A stretch of 64,000 bases of DNA from Lentisphaeria bacterium (GTDB lineage Bacteria > Verrucomicrobiota > Lentisphaeria > Victivallales > Victivallaceae), in assembly GCA_017508385.1 (NCBI GenBank), contig JAFVZB010000094.1:1-64000 (forward strand), in the 5' to 3' direction. Made by a program: the position numbers and the translations under genes. The stretch's first letter is position 1; each line of letters begins with the position of its first letter. The notes under the pieces were generated by a model, which saw only the letters and a program-made list of their open reading frames with translations, had not been told where the DNA came from and ran no database searches. This document shows positions 44,392-53,566 of this stretch, piece after piece.

Positions 44392-44399
44392 AAAATCAA
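44371..44399 (-). promoter_or_regulatory. Promoter of pdxR-like gene
   Basis: Minus-strand -35 TTGATT (44399-44394), 17-bp spacer, extended -10 TGC-TATATT (hexamer 44376-44371). The sequence GTGTGCTATATT is again identical to the end of the CRISPR repeat. It overlaps the pdxST promoter almost completely. Confidence 0.75.
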
Positions 44400-44431
44400 A
44401 TGTTCGATACAACAAAAAGGAGATTTTCAAA

Positions 44432-45307
44432 ATGGATGAACAGCAATATCTTTTGAACTGTGACCTTGCCCGGATGCTCAAGGGCGGCGTTATTATGGAT
44501 GTAACCACTCCGGAACAGGCGAAAATAGCCGAGGATGCGGGAGCTTGTGCCGTCATGGCACTGGAGCGTATTCCGGCAGATATCCGTGCCGCAGGAGGCG
44601 TCTCACGCATGAGCGATCCCGGAATGATTAAAGAGATACAGCAGGCGGTCACAATTCCGGTAATGGCGAAATGCAGGATAGGACACATTGCAGAAGCGAG
44701 AATTCTTGAAGCTATCGAAATCGACTACATTGATGAAAGCGAAGTCCTCTCACCAGCTGATGACATTTACCATGTGGATAAACGGCAGTTCAAAGTTCCT
44801 TTCGTCTGCGGAGCCCGCGACCTCGGAGAGGCATTGCGCAGAATCAATGAGGGAGCGGCAATGATCCGTACCAAAGGCGAGCCCGGAACGGGTGACATCG
44901 TACAGGCGGTGAGGCACATGCGCAAAATGACTCAGGAAATCAGAAGGGTTGCCAATATGGCGGATGATGAACTCTTTGAAGCTGCAAAACAGCTGCAAGT
45001 TCCGTATGAACTTCTGAAATCCGTGCACGAAAACGGCAAGCTCCCGGTGGTAAATTTCGCCGCCGGAGGAGTAGCCACTCCGGCAGATGCCGCACTGATG
45101 ATGCTTCTCGGTGCTGAAGGAGTATTTGTCGGCTCAGGAATATTCAAATCAGGTGATCCGGCACAGCGTGCATCCGCCATTGTCAAAGCTGTCACCAATT
45201 ATCAGGATTTCAAGATGCTGGCAGAACTTTCAAGCGGTCTCGGTGAAGCCATGGTGGGAATAAATCCGCAGGAAATCAAAACCATCATGGAAGAGCGGGG
45301 CATTTGA
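44432..45307 (+). CDS. pdxS: Pyridoxal 5'-phosphate synthase subunit PdxS
   Basis: PdxS condenses ribose 5-phosphate, glyceraldehyde 3-phosphate and ammonia into PLP. The 291-residue TIM-barrel protein is highly conserved: [38 protein letters not shown], the Schiff-base lysine in MAKCRIGH and the second lysine in [10 protein letters not shown]. The length is normal. Its stop codon shares one base with the pdxT start (TGATG). It is transcribed divergently from the pdxR-like gene. Confidence 0.98.
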   Translation: MDEQQYLLNCDLARMLKGGVIMDVTTPEQAKIAEDAGACAVMALERIPADIRAAGGVSRMSDPGMIKEIQQAVTIPVMAKCRIGHIAEARILEAIEIDYIDESEVLSPADDIYHVDKRQFKVPFVCGARDLGEALRRINEGAAMIRTKGEPGTGDIVQAVRHMRKMTQEIRRVANMADDELFEAAKQLQVPYELLKSVHENGKLPVVNFAAGGVATPADAALMMLLGAEGVFVGSGIFKSGDPAQRASAIVKAVTNYQDFKMLAELSSGLGEAMVGINPQEIKTIMEERGI

Positions 45308-45888
45308 TGAAAGCAGCAGTTTTGGCAGTTCAGGGAGATTTTGCCGAACATGAAAATGTATTCCGCAAACTTGGCTGCGACACCTTGCAAATCAGGCAGA
45401 AGCGTGACCTTGAACAGAGTTTTGATGCTCTGATCCTGCCGGGAGGAGAGAGCACTGTTCAGGGTAAACTGCTGAGAGAACTTGATATGTTCGACACCAT
45501 CCGCACACGTATTCTTGACGGTCTTCCGGTAATGGCGACTTGCGCAGGAACGATTCTATTGGCAAAACAGCTGCTTGATGACCCGACAATTCATCTGGGA
45601 ACACTTGATATTGCCGTCAGGCGCAACGCCTACGGCAGGCAGCTCGCAAGTTTTCATATTTCCGGCTCTTTCGGAACGTCAAAAGATGTTTCCATGAGTT
45701 TTATCCGTGCTCCGCAAATAGAGTTTTGCGCACCCGGGATCGAAGTGCTTTCAGAGCATCAGGGCAGAATAACCGCTGTACGCCAAAACAATCAGCTGGC
45801 GATGACCTTTCATCCTGAGCTTGGCACTGACCTGCGGGTGGCGCAGTATTTTCTCGATGTCTGTGTATCAGGAAAAACTACTTGTTGA
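45307..45888 (+). CDS. pdxT: Pyridoxal 5'-phosphate synthase glutaminase subunit PdxT
   Basis: PdxT hydrolyses glutamine and channels ammonia to PdxS. The 193-residue class I amidotransferase has LPGGESTVQGKL, the nucleophile cysteine in ATCAGTILLA (usually GTCAG) and the His/Glu pair in FHPELGTD. The start is the ATG at 45307 within the pdxS stop. Its last 11 bp overlap the end of the convergent YejM-like gene. Confidence 0.95.
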   Translation: MKAAVLAVQGDFAEHENVFRKLGCDTLQIRQKRDLEQSFDALILPGGESTVQGKLLRELDMFDTIRTRILDGLPVMATCAGTILLAKQLLDDPTIHLGTLDIAVRRNAYGRQLASFHISGSFGTSKDVSMSFIRAPQIEFCAPGIEVLSEHQGRITAVRQNNQLAMTFHPELGTDLRVAQYFLDVCVSGKTTC

Positions 45889-47752
45889 AGCGCTGACTGT
45901 CTATCTGGATCTTCATCAGAGTTGAAACATTGTCAGAAAAGAACTTGTCTTTTCCTTCGACAACGTTATCATTTATGTCATAGAGTTTGGTGGTAGCTGC
46001 TGAAACCGAAGTGGTCGGCAGAAGTATTTTGTGCTGTTTACCGACAAAGAAGAGTTCGTTCCAGCTGGATACAACACTGTAATTACGCTCACTTTTTCCA
46101 TCAAGAAGATTGTAACCGAGAGAGTAATCCTCAGCAGGAGATGTCACTCCGAAGTATGGTGCCAGCATGGGAACGATATCCAGGTGACTGCTCATTTTGT
46201 CGTAAGTTCCCGGTGCAACGCCGGGAATGTATATCATAAGCGGAGTATGCAGCTGCTCACGGGAAAAAGTTGAATTGTGTCCGAGTCTGCCCTTTTCAAA
46301 AAACTCTTCGCCGTGGTCACCGACCAGTACAACTATTGTGTTGTTCTGCAAACCGCACTTTTCAATGGTGGAGAACACCTCGGCAAGTCTTGAATCGAGA
46401 TGATTGCAGGAATTCATGTAACGCCGTTTAAGTGCAGGCCCGTCTGCTTTGCTCACGGAAGCGTAATTTATTGTCTTGGGATAATCCTTTTCCAACTCAT
46501 TTTCCGCCGGGAACTCATACGGAGCGTGGGGAGACTCGAAAAACATGAAGCTGAAAAATGGTCCTTTTTTACTGTTTTCGGCAATAAAATCACACAATCT
46601 CTTTACGTTTCTGCGGTCACGTTCCCACGTCAAGCCTTTGTCATCGCTGAAGAGATGCTCCGATTTTATCTTGGCAAAAACAGTGTGGTCGAACTCAGGA
46701 TAGGTGAACTTTGCACTGGTAATGCAGAAGAATTTGTAACCATCCTCGAGCAGCCAATCGAGAAAAACCGGTCCGCAGCTGCTGCGCAACACCGGATGCC
46801 AGTAGTTGCCGTACAGACCGTAGAACATGGAAAAAACACCCATTCTTGTTCCGTTTCCACCGGAATAATGATTGGTGAAACGCAATGCCTTCTGAGACAT
46901 TTTCCAGGCGTTGGGCATAACTTTTTCATTGAGCATATCTCCACGCCACGACTCACAGGCGAGCCATATCACGTTGTATTTTTTATTCACTCCGTTGCGG
47001 GAAATCTTCTTTGCCGGATACTGCAACTCATTTGCTGAAGTATTCTGCATCAATATCTCGTGACGTTCAGGAGCTTTGACTCCCATATCTTTGAGCAGAC
47101 TCTTCATTGATACCGGAATGTAAAGCGGCACGACTTCGGCTGTTTCGAGCAATTCCGGCTTCATCATGTAACTTTCATAACCGTACCACAGCAAATTGGT
47201 GACAAAGGAAAGTATTATGACAACAGCAATAACCGCTGCTCTCAGAGGTTTGAAAACCGCCTCTGCCGCTTTTTGAAGCAGATTTGAACGCCATGAAGCG
47301 ACTCCGGCGGCAGCGAACACGCCGGCGACAAGCAGGATTCCCAGCACGAGCGGAATCACACTTGAAGTGCGCAAACCCATTGAGGCGAAACCTCCCGGAG
47401 TGGTCAGAAGATTATAAACCAGCGGATTGAAGTGGAATCCCCAGCCACGGTACAAGCCGAGGTCAAATAAAAGAAGCTGTACAGTCACAAAAGCCGATGC
47501 AACCAAAACTCCGTGCACTATTTTGTTGCGTAACTGTGCATTTTTCATCCGGAACAAAATTAAAAGTACAATTCCGGCAATTGCAAGTGAGGGAACCATA
47601 TACAAAAATGAATAACTCAACATGACACAAAAAGCAAAGAGCAGAGATTTCCAACTTCCCCAATCAGACAAACAGAAAAAAAGCAACAGAACCACAGCAT
47701 TTGCAATGTAAAACAAACCGGCAAAACTCAATGTCTTCAAATAATTTTTCAT
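45878..47752 (-). CDS. YejM/PbgA-like inner membrane sulfatase-fold protein
   Basis: A 624-residue protein with five N-terminal helices (about 10-200) and a periplasmic alkaline-phosphatase/sulfatase-fold domain (about 255-600). The N-terminal YGFHFN-type motif (GWGFHFNPLVYNLLTTPGG) and the overall plan match YejM (LapC/PbgA), which senses lipopolysaccharide and controls LpxC turnover in Enterobacteria; LtaS-type lipid transferases share the plan. The domain keeps WLACESWRGD, HYSGGNGTRMG and VLVGDHGEEF, so metal ligands may be intact, which would fit an active phosphotransferase. A promoter lies 41 bp upstream. Confidence 0.82.
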   Translation of the reverse strand: MKNYLKTLSFAGLFYIANAVVLLLFFCLSDWGSWKSLLFAFCVMLSYSFLYMVPSLAIAGIVLLILFRMKNAQLRNKIVHGVLVASAFVTVQLLLFDLGLYRGWGFHFNPLVYNLLTTPGGFASMGLRTSSVIPLVLGILLVAGVFAAAGVASWRSNLLQKAAEAVFKPLRAAVIAVVIILSFVTNLLWYGYESYMMKPELLETAEVVPLYIPVSMKSLLKDMGVKAPERHEILMQNTSANELQYPAKKISRNGVNKKYNVIWLACESWRGDMLNEKVMPNAWKMSQKALRFTNHYSGGNGTRMGVFSMFYGLYGNYWHPVLRSSCGPVFLDWLLEDGYKFFCITSAKFTYPEFDHTVFAKIKSEHLFSDDKGLTWERDRRNVKRLCDFIAENSKKGPFFSFMFFESPHAPYEFPAENELEKDYPKTINYASVSKADGPALKRRYMNSCNHLDSRLAEVFSTIEKCGLQNNTIVVLVGDHGEEFFEKGRLGHNSTFSREQLHTPLMIYIPGVAPGTYDKMSSHLDIVPMLAPYFGVTSPAEDYSLGYNLLDGKSERNYSVVSSWNELFFVGKQHKILLPTTSVSAATTKLYDINDNVVEGKDKFFSDNVSTLMKIQIDSQRFNK

Positions 47753-47792
47753 AGTATTCTTCCAAGATAAAAAAACAACACACGATTAAATT

Positions 47793-47821
47793 AATATACT
47801 ATCGTGCATTGTGATTTACAA
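47793..47821 (-). promoter_or_regulatory. Promoter of YejM-like gene
   Basis: Minus-strand -35 TTGTAA (47821-47816), 17-bp spacer, -10 TATATT (47798-47793). Leader of about 34 nt. Confidence 0.75.
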
Positions 47822-47860
47822 CATCGAAGTGTATGTAATTGTATTAAGTTTATGTTAAAC

Positions 47861-48586
47861 TTATTTGAGTTTCCCGTCAGGTCCGGTCTCGCTGGATTGC
47901 TGAACGATACCTTTTGAGGTTTTTCCGATATATTTCAACACGGCTTCTGTAATAAATTGCGCCTGCTGTTCCTTGCCTTTGCCAACAAAATGGTAATTAT
48001 CCCGCCACATCTTTTTGCTCCATTTTGAGCAGAAAGAATTGATATCGACCAGCGGCAAATTGCGCTCTTTGGCAATTTCCGAGGTCAGTTTATTTATCTC
48101 ATCCACCCTTTTGTCATCGTCTTTCTTCGGAGTGGAATTCAACAGTACGATACGGGTTTCAGGAACTTTGACGGCAAGATAATCCAGAGCCATGCTGTAC
48201 GCTTTTTTCCACGCTTTTCTGTCGGTTGACAAGCTGTGCAGACCATTATTGAAAATAATAAGATCAAATCTGCCGCCATCGAGAATGACATCGAACATCC
48301 GCAGATATGCGGGGTCTGTGATGCAATAACTTGTTGCCCAGAAAGTCATATTGACTTTCTCACCGAGTTTGCTGCGTACCAGTTTCTGATATCCGTTGCA
48401 GATGGAGTCGCCCACCAGCAGAACACGCGGAGAAGAGACATCACGGGCATTGTAACAGTATGTGACGTTCCAAACGATATTTTCGCTCTTTTTCACCTGT
48501 TTTTCAAAGCTGTATTTGCGATAATCGACTTTTCCAGCCGCAACCAGAAGCGGCAGAAAAACAAAAAGTAAAAGAGTGTTTTTCAT
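47861..48586 (-). CDS. Secreted SGNH/GDSL hydrolase family protein
   Basis: A 241-residue secreted protein: short signal peptide (hydrophobic residues 4-16), then the SGNH fold with block I VLLVGDSICNGY (serine nucleophile), block III-like FNNGLHSL and block V DNYHFVG (Asp/His). Such enzymes remove acyl groups from polysaccharides or act as carbohydrate esterases. It is the last gene of the minus-strand glycosidase run and overlaps the HAD gene by 4 bp, which fits a role in glycan breakdown. Confidence 0.85.
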   Translation of the reverse strand: MKNTLLLFVFLPLLVAAGKVDYRKYSFEKQVKKSENIVWNVTYCYNARDVSSPRVLLVGDSICNGYQKLVRSKLGEKVNMTFWATSYCITDPAYLRMFDVILDGGRFDLIIFNNGLHSLSTDRKAWKKAYSMALDYLAVKVPETRIVLLNSTPKKDDDKRVDEINKLTSEIAKERNLPLVDINSFCSKWSKKMWRDNYHFVGKGKEQQAQFITEAVLKYIGKTSKGIVQQSSETGPDGKLK

Positions 48587-49413
48587 GATAAACGGTCAAC
48601 AATCAAATCGGGTTTGAACTCAGGAGCAGCCTCTTCGGCATCCTTTCGGCTGGATAATCCGGTGAGAACAAGACATGAACCGAGTCCTGAACGGTTTGCA
48701 CCATAGATATCGCTGTTGAGCCAGTCGCCGACTGCGAGGTGTTTTTTTGACGGCTCTTCGCCCTCCCCCAGACGTGAGATCGCTTCACGGTATATAGGAG
48801 CGTAAGGTTTACCGAAAAAGATGCGCTCTTTTTCTATTCCACGCTCACGCAACAGACGGATGACCAATTCCATCTGACCGTTTGAACAGATGGAAAAACC
48901 ATCTTTGACCGGGTTGAGTATATCCGGGTTGCACACAATAAACGGCTTTTCAGGGAACTTGATAAAGAAATTCACGATTGCGGTCATAGTGGTCAGCCAG
49001 TCGTATTTTCCGCCGTTGTGGAGGACTCCGTCGCACTCCATAATTTTTGCAGGGTCGCTTTCAAAATTTATCACGCCCGGAATATCGGTTTGACGTCCGA
49101 TAAGGAAATATTTCCACGCTTTGCCGCTGGTGTTGTTCTTCCGGAAATACTTGTGCACGGGGTCAGCGCAGGAGACGATTTCATCCGGCTCGGAATAAAT
49201 CCCAATCTTATCCAGACGTCCGACTATCTCTTCGTGAGTGTTGGTGGAGTTGTTGGTGAGAAAGAAAAACGGAACTTTATCTTCCCTCAATATACTGAGG
49301 AACTTTGCGGCACCGGGTATTGGAGCGTTTCCTAAAAGCAACGTTCCATCAATGTCAAACATATACGATTTGAAACGCTTTGGATTTTCGCGGTAAAGAT
49401 CAAGTAAAGTCAT
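48583..49413 (-). CDS. HAD superfamily phosphatase, subfamily IIA (NagD-like)
   Basis: A 276-residue phosphatase with HAD motif I FDIDGTLLLG (nucleophile Asp near residue 20), motif II FFLTNNSTNT, a type IIA cap, motif III lysine in FFGKPYAPIY and motif IV VGDWLNSDIYGANRSGLGS. Relatives dephosphorylate nucleotides or sugar phosphates (NagD, AraL). Placement among GH3, GH39 and an esterase suggests a sugar phosphate. No strong ribosome binding site is visible before the ATG at 49413. Confidence 0.88.
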   Translation of the reverse strand: MTLLDLYRENPKRFKSYMFDIDGTLLLGNAPIPGAAKFLSILREDKVPFFFLTNNSTNTHEEIVGRLDKIGIYSEPDEIVSCADPVHKYFRKNNTSGKAWKYFLIGRQTDIPGVINFESDPAKIMECDGVLHNGGKYDWLTTMTAIVNFFIKFPEKPFIVCNPDILNPVKDGFSICSNGQMELVIRLLRERGIEKERIFFGKPYAPIYREAISRLGEGEEPSKKHLAVGDWLNSDIYGANRSGLGSCLVLTGLSSRKDAEEAAPEFKPDLIVDRLS

Positions 49414-49426
49414 AATTCAATTTTTC

Positions 49427-50749
49427 TCAGTTATTTTTCGTTGCCAGCAGTACACTGTTGGGCAACAGTTCTATTTGAAGTGTTCCATCACTGTCTGAAG
49501 CTATATTTATCTCTTCAAAGTCGAGATTTTTATCCAGCAGTTTGAAACTGTACTTGCTGAAATCATCTCCGCTCAGAGTTATTCCACGGCTGCGGGCACG
49601 GTCGTCATCGGTATAATATACGACCATCACTGCACGATCAGAATCTCCACCGGCAGCGGTGACAAAAACATCTTCGTCATCGGATGATGAAAAACAGTGA
49701 TTTCCAATTTTGTACAACTCATTGAATGCAACAAACGGATAATATCCTTTGAGCGGCTTCAATGTGTAGAAATCAAACATTCCGTTGAACGGGCATGGAC
49801 GGGCATCGTAATACATGAGCATATCAAGTCCGGCATTCTGACAGGCGCACATACATCCTGCCGTAAACGCCGCACCTTTGATACCGATTATCTGTTCGAT
49901 TGAGTAGGTAAAGTCCTCAGACCACCCCTTGACGTAGTTGTATTCGTTGAGGATACTCTCAGTATCGACAAATCCTGCCGCATCAAGTTTTCTGCGCACA
50001 AGCTGATGGCGTTCAATGACATTTTTCACCGATGTGGAATAAGCATGCCAGCTGCAGAAATCAAGCGGAGCATTGTTCTCTTTCACAGACTTTATAAAGC
50101 CATCCAGCCACTCATCGACACGGAATGCCAGAGCAGGCCCGCCGACTTTAATGTACGGAAAACACTTTTTAAGATGTTTTGCCGTAATCGAATAAAGCTC
50201 GTAATACTGTTCCGGAGTACCGCTCCAACAGCGGAAATCCGTTCTCCCCGGCTCAGCATCGAGATCGGGTTCGTTCCAAATTTCCCAATAGGTGATATTA
50301 TAGTGAAATCCATCTGCCCATCCCTCGTTGTAGTGGCGTATGATGTGCTCGCAAATGCGTGCCCATTTATTGAAATCAGCCGGAGGATGGATGTTGTATT
50401 TTTTTATTCCGTGCTCGATTTTGGAACCGAGACGGTAAAAGGTCTCACTTCCGGCTTCGAGTGTATCATGAATATATTTGTCAGTCATGGCAAAATCATA
50501 GGCTGAGGCATCTTCCGGGTCTCCGGAAAAATCAGGGAAGATGAAAGAAACATCGACAGTGTGCTCTCCGCCATAGGCAGCACAAAACGAGGCATCGTGG
50601 TTGCGGACAAAAGGTATGCCCGCAGCCTTACAGTATGCAAGATTGCCCCTGGTCTGATCACGGCGTCCTATGATCGGACCATTGTTAACGCAGTGCATTG
50701 GTTTGATGATGCCGATATTTCCGGTAAAATCAATCGACAGATTTGCCAT
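49427..50749 (-). CDS. Glycoside hydrolase family 39-like protein
   Basis: A 440-residue clan A TIM-barrel hydrolase. The acid/base glutamate lies in NITYWEIWNEPDLD (near residue 155) and the nucleophile glutamate in ESILNEYNYVKG (near 268), the pattern of GH39 beta-xylosidases and iduronidases. There is no signal peptide, so it acts in the cytoplasm on imported oligosaccharides. AAGGG lies before the ATG. It follows the GH3 gene by 13 bp. Substrate is not determined; xylosides or uronides are possible. Confidence 0.82.
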   Translation of the reverse strand: MANLSIDFTGNIGIIKPMHCVNNGPIIGRRDQTRGNLAYCKAAGIPFVRNHDASFCAAYGGEHTVDVSFIFPDFSGDPEDASAYDFAMTDKYIHDTLEAGSETFYRLGSKIEHGIKKYNIHPPADFNKWARICEHIIRHYNEGWADGFHYNITYWEIWNEPDLDAEPGRTDFRCWSGTPEQYYELYSITAKHLKKCFPYIKVGGPALAFRVDEWLDGFIKSVKENNAPLDFCSWHAYSTSVKNVIERHQLVRRKLDAAGFVDTESILNEYNYVKGWSEDFTYSIEQIIGIKGAAFTAGCMCACQNAGLDMLMYYDARPCPFNGMFDFYTLKPLKGYYPFVAFNELYKIGNHCFSSSDDEDVFVTAAGGDSDRAVMVVYYTDDDRARSRGITLSGDDFSKYSFKLLDKNLDFEEINIASDSDGTLQIELLPNSVLLATKNN

Positions 50750-50762
50750 GAGTTGAAAACCC

Positions 50763-52394
50763 TTACTTTATGTTGATATCAACAGGCGGAACTGCATTGC
50801 CTTCCAAGTCGCCGGAAATAACTGAGACTGCGGCATACATTGAAGCAGCTACTGCTCCGTAGGTGCAGATGTAGTTGTCGCACTCATCGAGCACTTCGTA
50901 ATCGTAGGGAGAATCCATGGCGACCACGATGACCCGCTTGTTTTCAAGTTTCAGTATGGCATTGATGAGCTCAGCCTGCTCTTTATAGAGAATTGCATTG
51001 ACCGCACCGAAAATGATGGTGTCATAATTGGCTGCAGCTGCAACTATTCTCTTATGCTCAAGCTCGGTCGGACGCAGATGAGTGGTCATGCAATCCGAAA
51101 GCGGATACTCGAGACGGACTGCCTGATAGAGCATATCCACAGACTGTTCAGGATCCATGGCGGCTAGTATCTTCTGCGGCTCTGCACAAACAGTGAGGAT
51201 ATCAGCTCCCTTGGCAAGCGGAAGGTCTTTGCCTTTGAGCAGAGTAACTGAACGCTCTGCCAGTTCGTCAGCCAGCTCTTTGTGCTCCTCACAGCCGACG
51301 ATGAGGTCTGCCGCTTCGGGGTCAACACAAGGTTTGTCGAGAAGTCCGATTCCGTTCTTTTTGGTGAGAATACGGCGGACGGCTGCGTTGATGATATCTT
51401 CGCTGATCTTGCCTGATTTTGCCGCTTCAAGAATGGCAAAATAGCCATCTTCAAAGTGTTTGATATCTCCACGGAGCAGAACGAGGTCACAACCGGCAAG
51501 AACTGCTTTCACGCTGGCTTCGCCCGTGCCGTACTTGTTCTGGATGGCAGGCATACGCATGGCATCGGTTTCAACGAGTCCGTCAAATCCGAGCTTGTTG
51601 CGCAGATACTCAGTGATCATCTTGTATGACATGGTGGCAGGATATTCGTCATCAACGCAGTGGGTGAGAACGTGTCCGGTCATAACGCCGTCAACTCCGT
51701 TGGCAAAGAGCGTCTTCATGGGAGCGATATCGGTAGCATCGAGCTCCTCGAAACTCTTGACGATTTCTGAGAGTCCCTTGTGGGCATCGGTCGCAACAGA
51801 ACCGTATCCGGGGAAATGTTTTGCCATGCTGGCGATACCTGCATCTTTGAAACCCTTCATCATCGCAAGTGCATGCTGAGTAACCTTTTCGACATCCTGA
51901 CCGAAACTTGCGGACTTCATGGTTTTGCGTCCGCTCTGAGTGAGAACATCGACGATCGGAGCCTGCACCAGATTGATACCCATGGCGGCAAACTCTCTGC
52001 CGGTGGCGTAGGCGACACGGTAGGTGAGATCATAATCAGCTGCTGCTCCGAAAGACATGTGGCCGCTGTATGCGAATGCTCCGGCACGGTTGACATCGTT
52101 GCGGATGCTGCCTTCCTGATCGACAGCGATAAAAAGCGGAATTTTCGCTTTCTGCTGGATGGAATTCATAAACTCCGCCATTCCGGAGGGGCTGTAATAA
52201 TAGTTGGGCTCACCCACCAGCTCACTGTTTCCATCGTACTCCGCATTGGGGCAGTAACGCAGCATACCGACATTGTATTTGGTGATACATTTTTCGATAT
52301 CTTCGGTGAGCTCTCCCTTCTGGAGAATCGGAACACACATCTGACCTACTTTTTCTTCGAGGGTCATTGACGAAAGAAGTTTTTCAATATCCAT
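50763..52394 (-). CDS. Glycoside hydrolase family 3 protein (NagZ-like)
   Basis: A 543-residue GH3 enzyme without signal peptide. The N-terminal TIM barrel holds AVDQEGS, KHFPGYGSVATDAHKGL and the nucleophile aspartate in GLVETDAMRM; a second alpha/beta domain follows from about residue 390. The Asp-X-His pair in TDAH is the acid/base dyad typical of GH3 beta-N-acetylhexosaminidases, so it probably cleaves GlcNAc-type residues. The usual HFPGHG is HFPGYG here, a change next to the substrate site. AAGGGA precedes the ATG. It starts 4 bp before the HAD gene's stop side. Confidence 0.85.
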   Translation of the reverse strand: MDIEKLLSSMTLEEKVGQMCVPILQKGELTEDIEKCITKYNVGMLRYCPNAEYDGNSELVGEPNYYYSPSGMAEFMNSIQQKAKIPLFIAVDQEGSIRNDVNRAGAFAYSGHMSFGAAADYDLTYRVAYATGREFAAMGINLVQAPIVDVLTQSGRKTMKSASFGQDVEKVTQHALAMMKGFKDAGIASMAKHFPGYGSVATDAHKGLSEIVKSFEELDATDIAPMKTLFANGVDGVMTGHVLTHCVDDEYPATMSYKMITEYLRNKLGFDGLVETDAMRMPAIQNKYGTGEASVKAVLAGCDLVLLRGDIKHFEDGYFAILEAAKSGKISEDIINAAVRRILTKKNGIGLLDKPCVDPEAADLIVGCEEHKELADELAERSVTLLKGKDLPLAKGADILTVCAEPQKILAAMDPEQSVDMLYQAVRLEYPLSDCMTTHLRPTELEHKRIVAAAANYDTIIFGAVNAILYKEQAELINAILKLENKRVIVVAMDSPYDYEVLDECDNYICTYGAVAASMYAAVSVISGDLEGNAVPPVDINIK

Positions 52395-52397
52395 TTT

Positions 52398-53210
52398 TTA
52401 TCCCTTTATTGCTGAGTAAAATTTATCGAGAAGTTCATCCTGCACGGCAGTTGTGAAATTTCCGCCGAGATAGATATCAAGGTATTTATCGTAAAGCTCC
52501 TGCCATGACTGCTCCTCCCTGCCGGGTATCATCGGGTAGAACCAGGCGTTGGCGGACTCTGCCGCTTCATGGTCGCCTTTTGCATCGCCGATCATAAGTT
52601 TGCATCCATCCTGATACTTGCCGTCGGTCGCTGCTTTGAGCTGGGCTTTTTTGTTGCCGAACTCCTGCCCGTACACCTGAGAGACACAATCAAGAAGAGC
52701 ATCTTTTTTCCAGTCGCTTTCCAAACTCTGCATACTGGCACTGGATATCACGGCGATATCAGCTGACGGGAAAGCTTTTTCGAGAGCAGTTTTGACCATC
52801 TTGAAAGGCATGAGAGACTCAACTTCCTGCTGAAAAACGACATCGGCATTTTTGCTCCAGACAAGAACGTCCTGCAGAAAAGCATCATCGTGCTGCTCAA
52901 GATAAGCAGTGAGAGTCGCATTCGAGAGCTTGCCGGCATCACGCAGAAAGCCATCTATTGCCGAATAATCCGGAACCGGTATTCCGGCAGCTTTGAAGCT
53001 GTCAAAGGTCACTTTCAATCCGGAAAAACGGTCTATTCCACGGGTGGGACTGTAAAGATTGATATACTCGCAAATTTCAAACACTTTATCTGAATATTCC
53101 TCAAGATGCCACACTTTCAGCATCTCGGGAATAAACGCCTTGCGGTGTTTGATGGTCATACTGTCAAACGCAGTACCGTCGGAATCGATTCCGATAAAAT
53201 ACTTTTTCAT
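52398..53210 (-). CDS. HAD superfamily hydrolase
   Basis: A 270-residue protein with HAD motif I GIDSDGTAFD at residues 6-15 (second Asp is the general acid), motif II VISSASM, a lysine in the FGNKKAQL segment and motif IV MIGDAKGDHEAA. An alpha-helical cap lies between about 20 and 135. This points to a small-molecule phosphatase of unknown substrate. The ATG at 53210 has GGAG eight bases upstream. It heads the GH3-GH39-HAD-esterase group, following thioredoxin by 29 bp. Confidence 0.82.
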   Translation of the reverse strand: MKKYFIGIDSDGTAFDSMTIKHRKAFIPEMLKVWHLEEYSDKVFEICEYINLYSPTRGIDRFSGLKVTFDSFKAAGIPVPDYSAIDGFLRDAGKLSNATLTAYLEQHDDAFLQDVLVWSKNADVVFQQEVESLMPFKMVKTALEKAFPSADIAVISSASMQSLESDWKKDALLDCVSQVYGQEFGNKKAQLKAATDGKYQDGCKLMIGDAKGDHEAAESANAWFYPMIPGREEQSWQELYDKYLDIYLGGNFTTAVQDELLDKFYSAIKG

Positions 53211-53239
53211 TGATATCTCCAATTAAAAAAATTGCTTTT

Positions 53240-53563
53240 TCAAAGTGAAAGTTTTTCCTCGATTTCAGAGCTGGTCATATATCCGAGCAGTTTTTTTGCC
53301 AGCTTTCCGTCTTTGTAATAGAAAAGGGCGGGAATAGTATCGACTCCGAGAGATACGGCGATATTTATCAACTCTCCGTTGGTACCGGAAACATCTATCT
53401 TGCCGATTATCAAATCAGGATGGGCAGCGGCAAGTTTTTCCAGTTCAGGAGAAAGACGCTTGCAGGGACCGCACCACTCAGCCCAGAAATCTATCAGCAC
53501 GGCTTTTTCACTCTGGTTGGTGAGTTTATCGAATGACTCTTTGTTGAGGTGAAGTATTTCCAT
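53240..53563 (-). CDS. trxA: Thioredoxin
   Basis: A 107-residue thioredoxin with the redox site AEWCGPCKRLSP near residue 30 and the cis-proline in DTIPALFYYKDGKL. The length and fold are standard, with no signal peptide, so it acts in the cytoplasm. The gene directly follows a small ferredoxin-thioredoxin reductase catalytic subunit gene (3-bp gap), which probably reduces it. A classic NADPH-dependent thioredoxin reductase gene is not in the window. Confidence 0.95.
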   Translation of the reverse strand: MEILHLNKESFDKLTNQSEKAVLIDFWAEWCGPCKRLSPELEKLAAAHPDLIIGKIDVSGTNGELINIAVSLGVDTIPALFYYKDGKLAKKLLGYMTSSEIEEKLSL

Positions 53564-53566
53564 AAA

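Larger units (their letters stand above)
44344..44412. promoter_or_regulatory. Three putative PdxR operator boxes
   Basis: The 10-mer TTGTATNGAA occurs three times in the divergent gap: minus strand 44353-44344 (N=G), plus strand 44363-44372 (N=T) and minus strand 44412-44403 (N=C). Centres are 19 and 40 bp apart, near whole helical turns. The middle box covers the pdxS -35 and part of the pdxR -10. The first lies in a 7-bp inverted repeat (ATTGTAT/ATACAAT) over the pdxR start codon. Confidence 0.55.
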
